Shown here: piece after piece, positions 17,037-27,674 of the stretch
Numbering within the stretch: the first letter of the stretch is position 1
Layout: every line of letters begins with the position of its first letter
DNA from: Mycobacterium paraterrae
Lineage (GTDB): Bacteria > Actinomycetota > Actinomycetes > Mycobacteriales > Mycobacteriaceae
Direction of reading: 5' to 3'
Length of the DNA: 64,000 nt
NCBI RefSeq assembly: GCF_022430545.2
Contig: NZ_CP092488.2
Coordinates: 1,240,001-1,304,000 of the forward strand
The notes under the pieces: generated by a model
What the model saw: only the letters and a program-made list of their open reading frames with translations
What the model was told of the DNA's origin: nothing
Database searches by the model: none
Made by a program: the position numbers and the translations under genes

Positions 17037-18372
17037 ACGCGGTCGGCGCCGCCGGGCCGCGGCACTGGCGGTCGCCGCCGCGCTCGTCGCCGGCCTGACT
17101 CCTGCTTGCGCGCCGCCGCGGACACCCGCGGCCAATGCGGCGGGTTCGGCTCGGGAGATCGACATGAGGACGCCGGCCGGGCTGCGTGCCCAACAGACAC
17201 TGGACATGCTGAATTCGGATTGGCCCATCGGTCCGGTCGGAATCGGCACCCTCGCAGCACCCAAGATGGTCCCCCAAGTGCAGAGCATGATGGAAAAGCT
17301 TTGGTGGGATCGGCCTTTCACGTTAAACGGGGTCGACATCAAGGCGGGTGCGGCAACGCTGAAGCTGACCACGTCGTACGGCGCCCAGCAAGAGATGCGG
17401 ATTCACACTGACGACGACACGATGGTCGACGGATTCGACCTCACCACGTTGACCCCGAAGATTTCGTCGTTCAGCGATGTCGACGCCGTGCTCGGTAAGA
17501 CCAAGGCCCGGTATTCGTGGCAGGCCACCAAAGTGACCGACGGCCAGTGCCGTCGGGTGGCGGGCACCAATACCGAGCTGTCGTTGCCGCTGGCGTCGAT
17601 CTTCAAGCTGTACGTGCTCGACGCGGTATCGGATGCGATCAAAGCGGGGACGCTGTCCTGGGACGACCAGCTGACCGTCACCGAAAAGGGCCGAGCCGTC
17701 GGATCGAGCATGGATCTGCCAGTGGGAGCACGGATTTCGGTGCGCACCGCCGCCGAGAAGATGATTGCCACCAGCGACAACATGGCGACCGACATGCTGA
17801 TCGAGCGGGTTGGGCCGCAGGCCGTCGACGACGCGCTGGTCAAGACGGGGCACCACGATCCGGCAGCGATGACGCCGTTCCCGACGATGTACGAACTGTT
17901 CACTGTCGCCTGGGGGCGGCCGGACGTGCGCGAGCAATGGAAGAATGGCACCCCCGAAGTCCGCGCGCAGATGCTGCAGCGCGCTAATTCGGCTACCTAT
18001 CAACCAGATCCGTTCCGCGCTCACGTCCCGGCGTCGGAGTCGAACGCCGAGTGGTACGGCAATGCCGACGACATCTGCCGGGTTCACGTCGCGCTGCAGG
18101 CCGGCGCGGTGGGCCCGGCGGCACCGGTCAAGAACATCTTGGATGTCTCCACCGGGGTCAACCTGGACCGCAACGACTGGCCGTACATCGCCGCGAAAGC
18201 CGGTGGGCTGCCTGGTGATCTGACCTTCAGCTGGTATGCGATCGACAAGGAGCGTCAGCCGTGGGTGGTGAGCTTCCAACTGAATTGGCCCCGTGATCAC
18301 GGCCCTGCCATCACCGGGTGGATGCTGCAGATCGCCAAGCAGGTATTCGCCTTACTGCGTACGCAACGCTAG
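17005..18372 (+). CDS. lpqF: Lipoprotein LpqF, beta-lactamase-like serine hydrolase fold
   Basis: This is a predicted exported lipoprotein of about 450 residues. The N-terminus has an Arg cluster, a hydrophobic segment and a lipobox-like TPAC (Cys about residue 35). An NTF2-like domain (about residues 60-180) precedes a class A beta-lactamase-like domain with SIFK (Ser nucleophile), TSDN and KAGG motifs. Catalytic function is unproven. The start is uncertain: TTG at 17005 or 17017, both inside the mhuD 3' end. It matches M. tuberculosis Rv3593. It lies 7 bp before the NiCoT gene. Confidence 0.88.
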   Translation: MCWTLPDQASKRGRRRRAAALAVAAALVAGLTPACAPPRTPAANAAGSAREIDMRTPAGLRAQQTLDMLNSDWPIGPVGIGTLAAPKMVPQVQSMMEKLWWDRPFTLNGVDIKAGAATLKLTTSYGAQQEMRIHTDDDTMVDGFDLTTLTPKISSFSDVDAVLGKTKARYSWQATKVTDGQCRRVAGTNTELSLPLASIFKLYVLDAVSDAIKAGTLSWDDQLTVTEKGRAVGSSMDLPVGARISVRTAAEKMIATSDNMATDMLIERVGPQAVDDALVKTGHHDPAAMTPFPTMYELFTVAWGRPDVREQWKNGTPEVRAQMLQRANSATYQPDPFRAHVPASESNAEWYGNADDICRVHVALQAGAVGPAAPVKNILDVSTGVNLDRNDWPYIAAKAGGLPGDLTFSWYAIDKERQPWVVSFQLNWPRDHGPAITGWMLQIAKQVFALLRTQR

Positions 18373-18379
18373 ATCGCAC

Positions 18380-19468
18380 GTGCTCCCCCTCTACCGGCAT
18401 CTGGTGTCGACCTGGGATCGTCGCGACTTCGTCGAGATCGGTGTGCTGCTCGCGGTGATCGGGCTGATGCACGTGGTCGGCTTCGCGGTGTTCATATTCG
18501 TGATCGCGCCGCACCACTATCGGGCCGGCACGCAGATTTTCGGCGCCGGATTGGGTGCCAGCGCATACCTTTTCGGGCTGCGGCACGCCTTCGACGCCGA
18601 CCACATCGCCGCGATCGACAACACCACCCGCAAGCTGATGTCCGACGGCCGAAAGCCCAAGGCGGTCGGCTTCTGGTTCGCGATGGGCCATTCGACGCTG
18701 GTGCTGCTGATGGCCGTACTGATCATGGTCGGCGCGCGGGTGGTCGGCACACTGGCCGACGAGAAATCGCCGACCCGTCACCTGCTGGGAATCGCGGGCA
18801 CCATGGCCTCCGGACTATTCCTCTACGTCATCGCGCTCATCAACGTGATCGCGATGGTCGGCATCTACCGCGCATTCGTCAGGCTGCGGCACGGCTCCTA
18901 CTCCGACCGCGAAATCGAAGCAGCGCTCAACGATCGGGGATTCTTCGCTCGCCTGCTGCGTCCGGTCATGAATCGGATCACCCGGCCAGTACAGCTGTAT
19001 CCGGTGGGCGCGCTGTTCGGTCTGGGCTTCGACACCGCCACCGAGGTGGCATTGCTGGCGCTCGCCGGCACCGGCGCGGCGGCCGGCCTGCCGTGGTACG
19101 CCGTCCTGGTGGTGCCGCTGCTGTTCGCGGCCGGCATGACGCTGATGGACACATTGGACGGTCTGCTGATGACGGCGGCCTACGACTGGGCGTTCATGCA
19201 ACCGGTCCGCAAGGTGTTCTACAACCTCGCGGTTACCGGGCTGTCGATCGCGGTGGCATTGCTCATCGGGTCGATCGAACTGGTGTCGATCCTGCACGAC
19301 GACCTGAATTGGAACGACCCGGTCACCAGCTGGATCAGCGCCATCGACCTGAACAACGCCGGCCTGGTCATCGTGGCGCTGTTCGCGGTCACCTGGATCG
19401 GCGCAATCGCCTATTGGAAGCTGGCCAACGTCGAAGCTCGCTATCGGGTGGCGGAGTCCACCGAATAG
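18380..19468 (+). CDS. NiCoT-family nickel/cobalt permease
   Basis: This 362-aa membrane protein has about eight hydrophobic segments and the NiCoT signature in the second segment (LRHAFDADHIAAIDN), plus GLGFDTATEVALLALAG and AGMTLMDTLDGLLM, all typical of HoxN/NixA transporters that import Ni(II) or Co(II). The GTG at 18380 was chosen, 7 nt after the lpqF stop; the frame is open further but that part is not NiCoT-like. M. tuberculosis NicT is at another locus as remembered, so this is a local difference. Nickel could serve urease or hydrogenase. Confidence 0.9.
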   Translation: MLPLYRHLVSTWDRRDFVEIGVLLAVIGLMHVVGFAVFIFVIAPHHYRAGTQIFGAGLGASAYLFGLRHAFDADHIAAIDNTTRKLMSDGRKPKAVGFWFAMGHSTLVLLMAVLIMVGARVVGTLADEKSPTRHLLGIAGTMASGLFLYVIALINVIAMVGIYRAFVRLRHGSYSDREIEAALNDRGFFARLLRPVMNRITRPVQLYPVGALFGLGFDTATEVALLALAGTGAAAGLPWYAVLVVPLLFAAGMTLMDTLDGLLMTAAYDWAFMQPVRKVFYNLAVTGLSIAVALLIGSIELVSILHDDLNWNDPVTSWISAIDLNNAGLVIVALFAVTWIGAIAYWKLANVEARYRVAESTE

Positions 19469-19470
19469 CC

Positions 19471-19507
19471 GAAAGGCCGGCTAACGCTGTGCGCTAGCCG
19501 GCCTTTC
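19471..19507. terminator. Bidirectional terminator between the NiCoT gene and clpC1
   Basis: A perfect 13-bp inverted repeat (GAAAGGCCGGCTA and TAGCCGGCCTTTC) with an 11-nt loop lies in the 51-bp gap between two convergent genes. The arms end in AAA/TTT-containing sequence, so it can work as an intrinsic terminator on both strands. Confidence 0.8.
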
Positions 19508-19519
19508 GAGCTTGTATGA

Positions 19520-22063
<2,544 letters not shown>

Positions 22064-22247
22064 TGGCGGTTACCTTGCCCTCTCTCACCAATGGCGCAGT
22101 CTCACCATCGGTACTTCGTCATTGTCGGCTTCTGCGCCGACACCGCGTACCTGTCGTCCACTGTAGTGGTCGATGGGCCGGGCTTCCTACCTTGCTATCG
22201 CTAAGCCACTTCGGGGTTCCCGGCTACAACGCAGTTGCAACAAAGCA
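22064..22247 (-). promoter_or_regulatory. clpC1 upstream region
   Basis: This 184-bp segment lies between the lsr2 terminator hairpin and clpC1, so it must hold the clpC1 promoter. It contains a 12-bp inverted repeat CCACTGTAGTGG at 22158-22169 and, on the minus strand, TTAGCGATAGC about 150 nt before the start. I could not fit a ClgR site or a -35/-10 pair with confidence. Confidence 0.35.
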
Positions 22248-22278
22248 ACGCGGGAAAAGTCCGAATGGTTTCCCGCGT
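22248..22278. terminator. Terminator hairpin downstream of lsr2
   Basis: A perfect 10-bp inverted repeat (ACGCGGGAAA and TTTCCCGCGT) with an 11-nt loop lies 53 bp after the lsr2 stop. A second compact hairpin, GCGCGGCGTGCCGCGC at 22309-22324, comes first after the stop. Together they probably end lsr2 transcription before clpC1. Confidence 0.65.
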
Positions 22279-22331
22279 AGGTGATCGATCAGTTCGCCAC
22301 CAGCGAAAGCGCGGCGTGCCGCGCCCGTGAA

Positions 22332-22670
22332 TTAGGTCGCAGCGTGGAAAGCGTCAATCACGTCGGCGGGGATACGGCCGCGAGTCGACACGTTGTGTCC
22401 ATTACGCCGGGCCCAGTCGCGGATTGCCGCGCTCTGCTCGCGGTCGATGGCGCCACGGCCCCGTCCGTTGCTGGAGCGTCCGCGGCGGCGGCCACCGACC
22501 CGCCGAGAGGCTTCCACCCACTGCTTCAAGTCGTTTCGAAGTTTCGTCGCATTCTTCGCCGAAAGATCAATCTCATACGTCACCCCGTCGAGGCCGAATT
22601 CGACGGTTTCATCTGCGGCGCCTTCGCCGTCGAAATCGTCAACAAGGGTAACGGTCACTTTTTTCGCCAT
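22332..22670 (-). CDS. lsr2: Nucleoid-associated silencer Lsr2
   Basis: This 112-aa H-NS-like protein bridges AT-rich DNA and silences horizontally acquired genes. The N-terminal oligomerisation domain (MAKKVTVTLVDDFDGEGA) and the C-terminal AT-hook-like DNA-binding domain with the RGR motif (STRGRIPADVIDAFHA) are both intact, joined by an Arg/Gly-rich linker. It is followed by a terminator and preceded by its own promoter, so it is probably a monocistron. Confidence 0.97.
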   Translation of the reverse strand: MAKKVTVTLVDDFDGEGAADETVEFGLDGVTYEIDLSAKNATKLRNDLKQWVEASRRVGGRRRGRSSNGRGRGAIDREQSAAIRDWARRNGHNVSTRGRIPADVIDAFHAAT

Positions 22671-22742
22671 TGGCTGAGCCTCACTGCTTTCTTCTCAGAC
22701 ACTTGCCATACAAGACACGTGCTTGGACCGCCCCCGCCGGAC

Positions 22743-22771
22743 AATCTACCATAATCCGACGAGTAATTCAA
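22743..22771 (-). promoter_or_regulatory. lsr2 promoter (-35/-10)
   Basis: On the minus strand TTGAAT, 17 nt, then TAGATT gives a sigma-A-like promoter (4 of 6 matches in each hexamer). The transcript would start near 22736, with a leader of about 65 nt. The 120-bp gap to lysS is clearly AT-richer than the genome, so Lsr2 could bind its own promoter. Confidence 0.55.
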
Positions 22772-22790
22772 TACAGTGCGCCGAAACGGC

Positions 22791-24308
22791 TCAGTTGCTA
22801 TGCGGACGCACAATAGGAAACAATACCGTCTCTCTAATTGACAGCCCGGTCAAAGCCATCAGCAGTCGGTCGATGCCCATTCCGGTTCCGGTGCACGGCG
22901 GCATAGCGTGTTCGAGCGCCGCGAGGAAATCCTCGTCAAGCATCATTGCCTCGTCGTCGCCGGCCGCCGCGGCACGGGCCTGCTCGGCGAACCGTTCGCG
23001 TTGCACCACCGGGTCGATCAATTCGGAGTATCCCGTGGCCAGCTCGAATCCGCGGATATACAGGTCCCACTTTTCAGTCACCCCGGCAATGCTGCGGTGT
23101 TGCCGGGTCAAAGGCGTTGTCTCGACCGGGAAATCCTTGACGAAGGTGGGCGCGGTCAATGTCGAGCCCACCGTGTGCTCCCAAAGTTCCTCGATCAACT
23201 TGCCGTGCCCGTACCCGCGATCAGCCGGAACCTCAACGCCAAGTGACGCGGCGATAGCACGCAAGCGATCGACTTCTGTGTTTGGTGTGATCTCTTCGCC
23301 AAGAGCGCTAGATAGTGATGGATACATTTCTATCGACGCCCATTCTCCGTCGATGTCATAGATGCTGCCGTCCGGCAGAGAGAGTTGTCGAGTACCGATC
23401 GCCTCGTCAGCCACCTGTTGAATAAGCTCTCGGGTTACAACCGCGGAATCGTCATACGTTCCATACGCTTGATAGGTCTCCAACATGGAAAATTCGGGAG
23501 AATGTGTGGAATCGGCGCCTTCGTTTCGGAACACTCGATTTAGTTCAAAGACCCTGTCGAAGCCCCCGACGACGCAGCGCTTCAGGAAGAGTTCCGGTGC
23601 GATACGCAGGTAGAGGTCGATGTCGAGCGCATTGGAGTGGGTGATGAACGGGCGCGCCGCCGCCCCGCCCGCCAGCGTCTGCAGCATCGGCGTCTCGACT
23701 TCTAAAAAGCCACGTTGTTCGAGAGCATTGCGCAATGCACGAATGACGGCAATTCGCTGACGAGCGATCGTGCGCGCCTCCGGGCGCACGATCAGGTCGA
23801 CATAGCGCTGCCGTACCCGCGATTCTTCGCTCATCTCCTTATGGGCCACCGGCAGCGGCCTCAAGGCCTTGGACGCCATTTCCCAGCTGTCGCCGAGCAC
23901 GGACAGTTCACCGCGCCGCGAGCTGATCACTTCGCCGTGGACGAACACGATGTCGCCGATATCGACGTCGGCCTTCCACTGGTCGAGCGCTTGCTGACCG
24001 ACGCTGGCGAGACTGAGCATGACTTGGAGCTGGGTGCCGTCACCCTCCTGGAGGGTGGCAAAGCAGAGCTTGCCCGAGTTGCGGGCGAAAACCACGCGTC
24101 CGGCAACTCCGACGACGTCACCGGTCGAGGAGTCGGCGGCCAGGTCCGGATAGGCGGCGCGAATCTCGGCCAGCGTATGGGTGCGCGCAACTTCGACGGG
24201 ATAGGGATCGCGGCCCTCGTCGGCCAGGCGCTGTCTTTTGTCCCGGCGGATCCGAAACTGCTCGGGGAGGTCGCGTGGGTCCTCGGAGTCGTAGCCGGCG
24301 GCGTTCAC
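22791..24308 (-). CDS. lysS: Lysyl-tRNA synthetase, class II
   Basis: This 505-aa enzyme charges tRNA-Lys. It has the OB-fold anticodon-binding domain (residues about 65-170, GRVVFARNSGKLCFATLQ) and the class II core with motif 2 (ELNRVFRNEGADSTHSPEFSM, here split by its loop) and motif 3 (GTGMGIDRLLMALTG). The GTG start lies 8 nt after TAAGCT, in a block nearly identical to that before cysS. The 3' half has patches near 50% GC (for example 23281-23520) whereas the 5' end is near 70%. Confidence 0.95.
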   Translation of the reverse strand: MNAAGYDSEDPRDLPEQFRIRRDKRQRLADEGRDPYPVEVARTHTLAEIRAAYPDLAADSSTGDVVGVAGRVVFARNSGKLCFATLQEGDGTQLQVMLSLASVGQQALDQWKADVDIGDIVFVHGEVISSRRGELSVLGDSWEMASKALRPLPVAHKEMSEESRVRQRYVDLIVRPEARTIARQRIAVIRALRNALEQRGFLEVETPMLQTLAGGAAARPFITHSNALDIDLYLRIAPELFLKRCVVGGFDRVFELNRVFRNEGADSTHSPEFSMLETYQAYGTYDDSAVVTRELIQQVADEAIGTRQLSLPDGSIYDIDGEWASIEMYPSLSSALGEEITPNTEVDRLRAIAASLGVEVPADRGYGHGKLIEELWEHTVGSTLTAPTFVKDFPVETTPLTRQHRSIAGVTEKWDLYIRGFELATGYSELIDPVVQRERFAEQARAAAAGDDEAMMLDEDFLAALEHAMPPCTGTGMGIDRLLMALTGLSIRETVLFPIVRPHSN

Positions 24309-24322
24309 GACCTGCCAGCTTA
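24306..24322 (-). promoter_or_regulatory. lysS core promoter, near-leaderless
   Basis: On the minus strand TAAGCTGGCAGGTCGTGA combines a TANNNT -10 with the lysS GTG 8 nt later. It differs from the cysS promoter-start block at a single base. The rest of the 99-bp gap between lysS and coaX shows no gene that I can support. Confidence 0.5.
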
Positions 24323-24407
24323 AAGGACTCGGGACCGCGAACCAGCGGCAGCGGTTGTGATCCTCGACCGATCGCAGCCCTGGCTTCTAATCGCGGAACA
24401 GCGACGG

Positions 24408-25223
24408 TCAGCGCGCGGTCTTGAGCCGTCCACGCTGGCTGTCCCGGTTGCGTTCGAAGACCAGGCGCAGGCCGTGCAGGGTCAGGTGCTGGTCGTAGTG
24501 GTCGACCGAATTCAATTCGGCCAGGAGCAACGGCGCGGTGTGACCGGTGGCTACTACGGCGACGTTATCGCCGGCGAAGCCGTCGACGTCATTGCGGATT
24601 CGGCCGACCAGACCGTCCACCAGGCCGGCGAAGCCGAAGACTGCACCGGACTGCATACATTCGACGGTATTCTTGCCGACCACCGAGCGGGGCCGGGCCA
24701 GCTCGACGCGACGCAGGGCGGCCGAACGCGCTGCGGCGGCATCCGAAGACACCTGGATACCCGGCGCGATCGCGCCGCCCAGGAATTCCCCCTTGGCGGA
24801 CACCACGTCGACGCAGATCGAGGATCCGAAGTCGATGACGATCGCGGCGGAGTTGTACTTCTGAAAAGCAGCCAGGCAGTTGACGATCCGATCGGCGCCG
24901 ACTTCTTTGGGATTGTCGACCAGCAGCGGGATACCGGTGCGGACCCCGGGCTCGATCAAGACGTGCGGCACCGTTGGCCAGTACTGCTCGAGCATCAGGC
25001 GCACCTCATGCAGCACCGAAGGCACTGTGGACAGCGCCGATGCGCCGGTGAGCTTGTCGGAGTCGTCGCCGATCAGCCCGTCAATGGTCAACGCGAGCTC
25101 GTCGGCGGTGATCTCGGATTCGGTCCGAATCCGCCACTGCTGCACGACCTTTGCGTGCTCCTTGGCACCGGAGAGCAATCCGACGACGGTGTGGGTGTTG
25201 CGGACGTCGATGGCCAGCAACAC
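24408..25223 (-). CDS. coaX: Type III pantothenate kinase
   Basis: This 271-aa ASKHA-fold kinase phosphorylates pantothenate in the first step of coenzyme A synthesis. Motifs include the N-terminal phosphate loop (LLAIDVRNTHTVVGL), the pantothenate site region PKEVGADRIVNCLAAF, the second phosphate motif VIDFGSSICVDVV and GGAIAPGIQVSSDA. It follows panC-panD with a 28-bp gap, so three enzymes of pantothenate and CoA synthesis are grouped. It matches M. tuberculosis Rv3600c. Confidence 0.95.
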   Translation of the reverse strand: MLLAIDVRNTHTVVGLLSGAKEHAKVVQQWRIRTESEITADELALTIDGLIGDDSDKLTGASALSTVPSVLHEVRLMLEQYWPTVPHVLIEPGVRTGIPLLVDNPKEVGADRIVNCLAAFQKYNSAAIVIDFGSSICVDVVSAKGEFLGGAIAPGIQVSSDAAAARSAALRRVELARPRSVVGKNTVECMQSGAVFGFAGLVDGLVGRIRNDVDGFAGDNVAVVATGHTAPLLLAELNSVDHYDQHLTLHGLRLVFERNRDSQRGRLKTAR

Positions 25224-25251
25224 GGTCAGGCGTCTCTCGTTCGGGCAAGCT

Positions 25252-25659
25252 TCATCGCGGTGAGACCAGCTCGCCCGCGTCGGCCGGCACGAATGCCGGG
25301 TCGCTGCCCAAGTCGATCGCGTTGTTCTCGGCGTCGACGAAAACGATCTTGGGCTGGTAGCTGCGCGCCTCGGCGTCCTCCATCTGCGCGTACGCGATCA
25401 GGATCACCAGGTCGCCGGGATGCACGAGATGCGCTGCCGCGCCGTTGATCCCGATGACACCGCTGCCGCGCTCACCGGTGATCGCGTAGGTGACCAGCCG
25501 GGCGCCGTTGTCGATGTCGACGATCGTCACCTGCTCACCTTCGAGCAGGTCGGCGGCGTCCATCAGATCGGCGTCGATGGTCACCGAGCCCACGTAGTGC
25601 AGGTCGGCTTGCGTCACCGTCGCTCGGTGGATCTTCGACTTGAGCATTGTCCGTAACAT
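25252..25659 (-). CDS. panD: Aspartate 1-decarboxylase
   Basis: This 135-aa pyruvoyl enzyme makes beta-alanine from aspartate for pantothenate. The self-cleavage site Gly24-Ser25 is present (HYVGSVTIDADLM), as is the C-terminal tail known to matter for pyrazinoic acid sensitivity in M. tuberculosis PanD. The ATG at 25659 overlaps the panC stop by 1 nt (TGATG), which decides the start against a TTG/ATG a few codons upstream. Confidence 0.96.
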   Translation of the reverse strand: MLRTMLKSKIHRATVTQADLHYVGSVTIDADLMDAADLLEGEQVTIVDIDNGARLVTYAITGERGSGVIGINGAAAHLVHPGDLVILIAYAQMEDAEARSYQPKIVFVDAENNAIDLGSDPAFVPADAGELVSPR

Positions 25660-26660
25660 CAATTCCTCCAATGCGATTCGAGAGGTTGACTGCTCGGCTC
25701 CTCCTCGGGCCGCAGCGCGGCCCGCATCGTCGCAGAGCGGGATTCAGCTGACGTCGCGGGCACTTGCCCGTCGATGCCGACTTCTGTTCCGATTTCGATG
25801 GCAACGTTGTCGAGCAGCCGGGTCGTACCCAGTCGGGCGGCGACCAGCAGGCGGCCGGGGCCGGTCACCGGGGCCGGGCCCAGTGCGGTGTCGCGCACTT
25901 CGAGGTAATCCACTTCGATCGTCGGCTCCGCTGAAAGCACCGCGCGGGCGGCGTCCAGCGCAGCCTGAGCACCGGCCGGCGCGGCGTGCGATCCAGCCAG
26001 CAGCGCCGCCGACAGGACGCTGGCGAGTTCGCGTTGAGCGGGCTCGAGGTACCGGTTGCGGGACGACATCGCCAGGCCGTCCGTTTCGCGCACGATCGGC
26101 ACGCCGACGACTTGAACGTCGATGTTGAGGTCGGCGACCATCTGCCGGACCAGCACCAGCTGCTGGTAGTCCTTCTCGCCGAAGAAGATTCGATCGGGCG
26201 CAACAATCTGCATCAATTTGCAGACGACGGTCAGCATGCCCGCGAAATGAGTGGGGCGCGCGGCGCCCTCGAGTTCGGACCCCAGCGGGCCGGGGTGGAC
26301 GGTGCTACGTGGTCCGTCCGGATACATCGCCAAAGCGCTTGGTGTGAAAGCAATTTCGACTCCCGCACCGCGCAGCAATTCGAGATCGGCCTCGACGATC
26401 CGCGGATAGGCTTCGAGGTCTTCGTTGGCGCCGAACTGCAACGGGTTGACGAAGATCGACACCACCACAACCGACCCGGGCACGCGTTTGGCGGCCCGCA
26501 CCAGCGCAAGGTGCCCGTCGTGCAGCGCACCCATGGTCGGTACCAGCATCACCCGCCGGCCCGTGCGCCGCAGCGCACGGCTGACGTCACCGACACCGCG
26601 CGGGTCGGCGTAGACATTCAGTTCGCCGGCATTGAACTTCGGCGTCCGCTGGCTGATCAC
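25659..26660 (-). CDS. panC: Pantothenate synthetase
   Basis: This 333-aa enzyme condenses pantoate and beta-alanine with ATP. It has the nucleotidyltransferase motifs PTMGALHDGHLALVR and GLAMSSRNRYL, and FFGEKDYQQL. The C-terminus ends LESHWRN, as in the M. tuberculosis enzyme, after an about 20-residue longer insert. The GTG start overlaps the upstream stop by 4 nt (GTGA). A much longer open frame upstream is antisense-like noise over the preceding gene and was not used. Confidence 0.95.
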   Translation of the reverse strand: MISQRTPKFNAGELNVYADPRGVGDVSRALRRTGRRVMLVPTMGALHDGHLALVRAAKRVPGSVVVVSIFVNPLQFGANEDLEAYPRIVEADLELLRGAGVEIAFTPSALAMYPDGPRSTVHPGPLGSELEGAARPTHFAGMLTVVCKLMQIVAPDRIFFGEKDYQQLVLVRQMVADLNIDVQVVGVPIVRETDGLAMSSRNRYLEPAQRELASVLSAALLAGSHAAPAGAQAALDAARAVLSAEPTIEVDYLEVRDTALGPAPVTGPGRLLVAARLGTTRLLDNVAIEIGTEVGIDGQVPATSAESRSATMRAALRPEEEPSSQPLESHWRN

Positions 26661-27562
26661 CGGGCCAGCACCTCGAGCACATCGTCGGGGGCGTGCACCT
26701 TTTCGGCGGTGCGCAGCGCATTGGCCCGGTAGGCCTGCGCGAGTTGCGGGTCGACACTGCGCAGCGCGTCGAGGTGCCCAGCGACAGCGTCGGCGTCTCC
26801 GCGGGCGATAGGGCCGGTCAGCGCCGCCTGCCCACGCTGCAGGGTGTTTTCCAACGCCGCACGAGCGAGCGGACCCAGGATGCGTTCGGCGATGCCACCG
26901 GGCTGGTAGTCGACGAGTTGTTGACCGAGCAGCTCGGTGCCCGACACCGCAGCCCGCAGCGCGTCCAGCGCGTCGGTCACCACGGTGACGATGTGATTGC
27001 CGGCGTGCGCCAGCGCAGCGTGATACAGCGTGCGGGCCTGTTCGGGGACCCGGAAGGGTTCGCCGCCGATCTCGAGGACAAGCGACTGCGCGATCGCATA
27101 GCCAATCTCGTCGGCGGCAGTGATCCCGAAACAGGTGTCCGGGAGCCGGGCAATGTCCTCGTCCGAGCCGGTGAACGTCATGGCCGGATGGATGGCCAAC
27201 GGGATGCAATCCGTCAGGGGCGCCAGGACGTCGACGCCGTTGACACCCGAGGTGTGGACGACGATGGTGCCGGGGCGCACCGCCGACGTGGCTGCCAAAC
27301 CCGACACCAGGCCCGGCAATTCGGTGTCGGGCACCGCCAGCAGCAGCAATTCGGCGTTTCCGGCGACGTCGGGTACCGACATGACAGGGGTGTCCGGAAG
27401 TCGGCGCTGGGCGCGCTGCCGGGAGGCGTGCGAGACGGCGCTGCAGGCGACGACGACGTGGTCGACGCGTTCTAACGCGACACCTAAGGCGGTACCCACC
27501 CGGCCGGCCGACACGATGCCCACCTTGAGCCGCGCCGGGCGCAATCCGTCGAACTGCACCAT
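26657..27562 (-). CDS. Rossmann-like / DUF2520 oxidoreductase-like protein
   Basis: This 301-aa protein has an N-terminal NAD(P)-binding Rossmann fold (VGIVSAGRVGTALGVALE) and a C-terminal DUF2520 helical domain (ALAHAGNHIVTVVTDALDAL), resembling ketopantoate reductase and related dehydrogenases. Its conserved place directly before panC, with a 4-nt overlap, suggests a link with pantothenate synthesis, perhaps supplying ketopantoate reductase activity; this is inference. It corresponds to M. tuberculosis Rv3603c. Confidence 0.85.
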   Translation of the reverse strand: MVQFDGLRPARLKVGIVSAGRVGTALGVALERVDHVVVACSAVSHASRQRAQRRLPDTPVMSVPDVAGNAELLLLAVPDTELPGLVSGLAATSAVRPGTIVVHTSGVNGVDVLAPLTDCIPLAIHPAMTFTGSDEDIARLPDTCFGITAADEIGYAIAQSLVLEIGGEPFRVPEQARTLYHAALAHAGNHIVTVVTDALDALRAAVSGTELLGQQLVDYQPGGIAERILGPLARAALENTLQRGQAALTGPIARGDADAVAGHLDALRSVDPQLAQAYRANALRTAEKVHAPDDVLEVLAR

Positions 27563-27674
27563 CGCAGACGACCCTCACAAGTCATTTGGTTTCGTTCCAG
27601 TCCCGCGAAGCAGGTACCGGACGGTCGGTAAGACTCTACAACGACAATCGAGCCGAAACGCTGTGGTGTTCGCC

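Noticed and set aside
26661..27578. Open frame fused in front of panC
   Set aside because: It overlaps the DUF2520 gene in another frame and is Arg/Pro-rich; panC begins at the GTG that overlaps the upstream stop.
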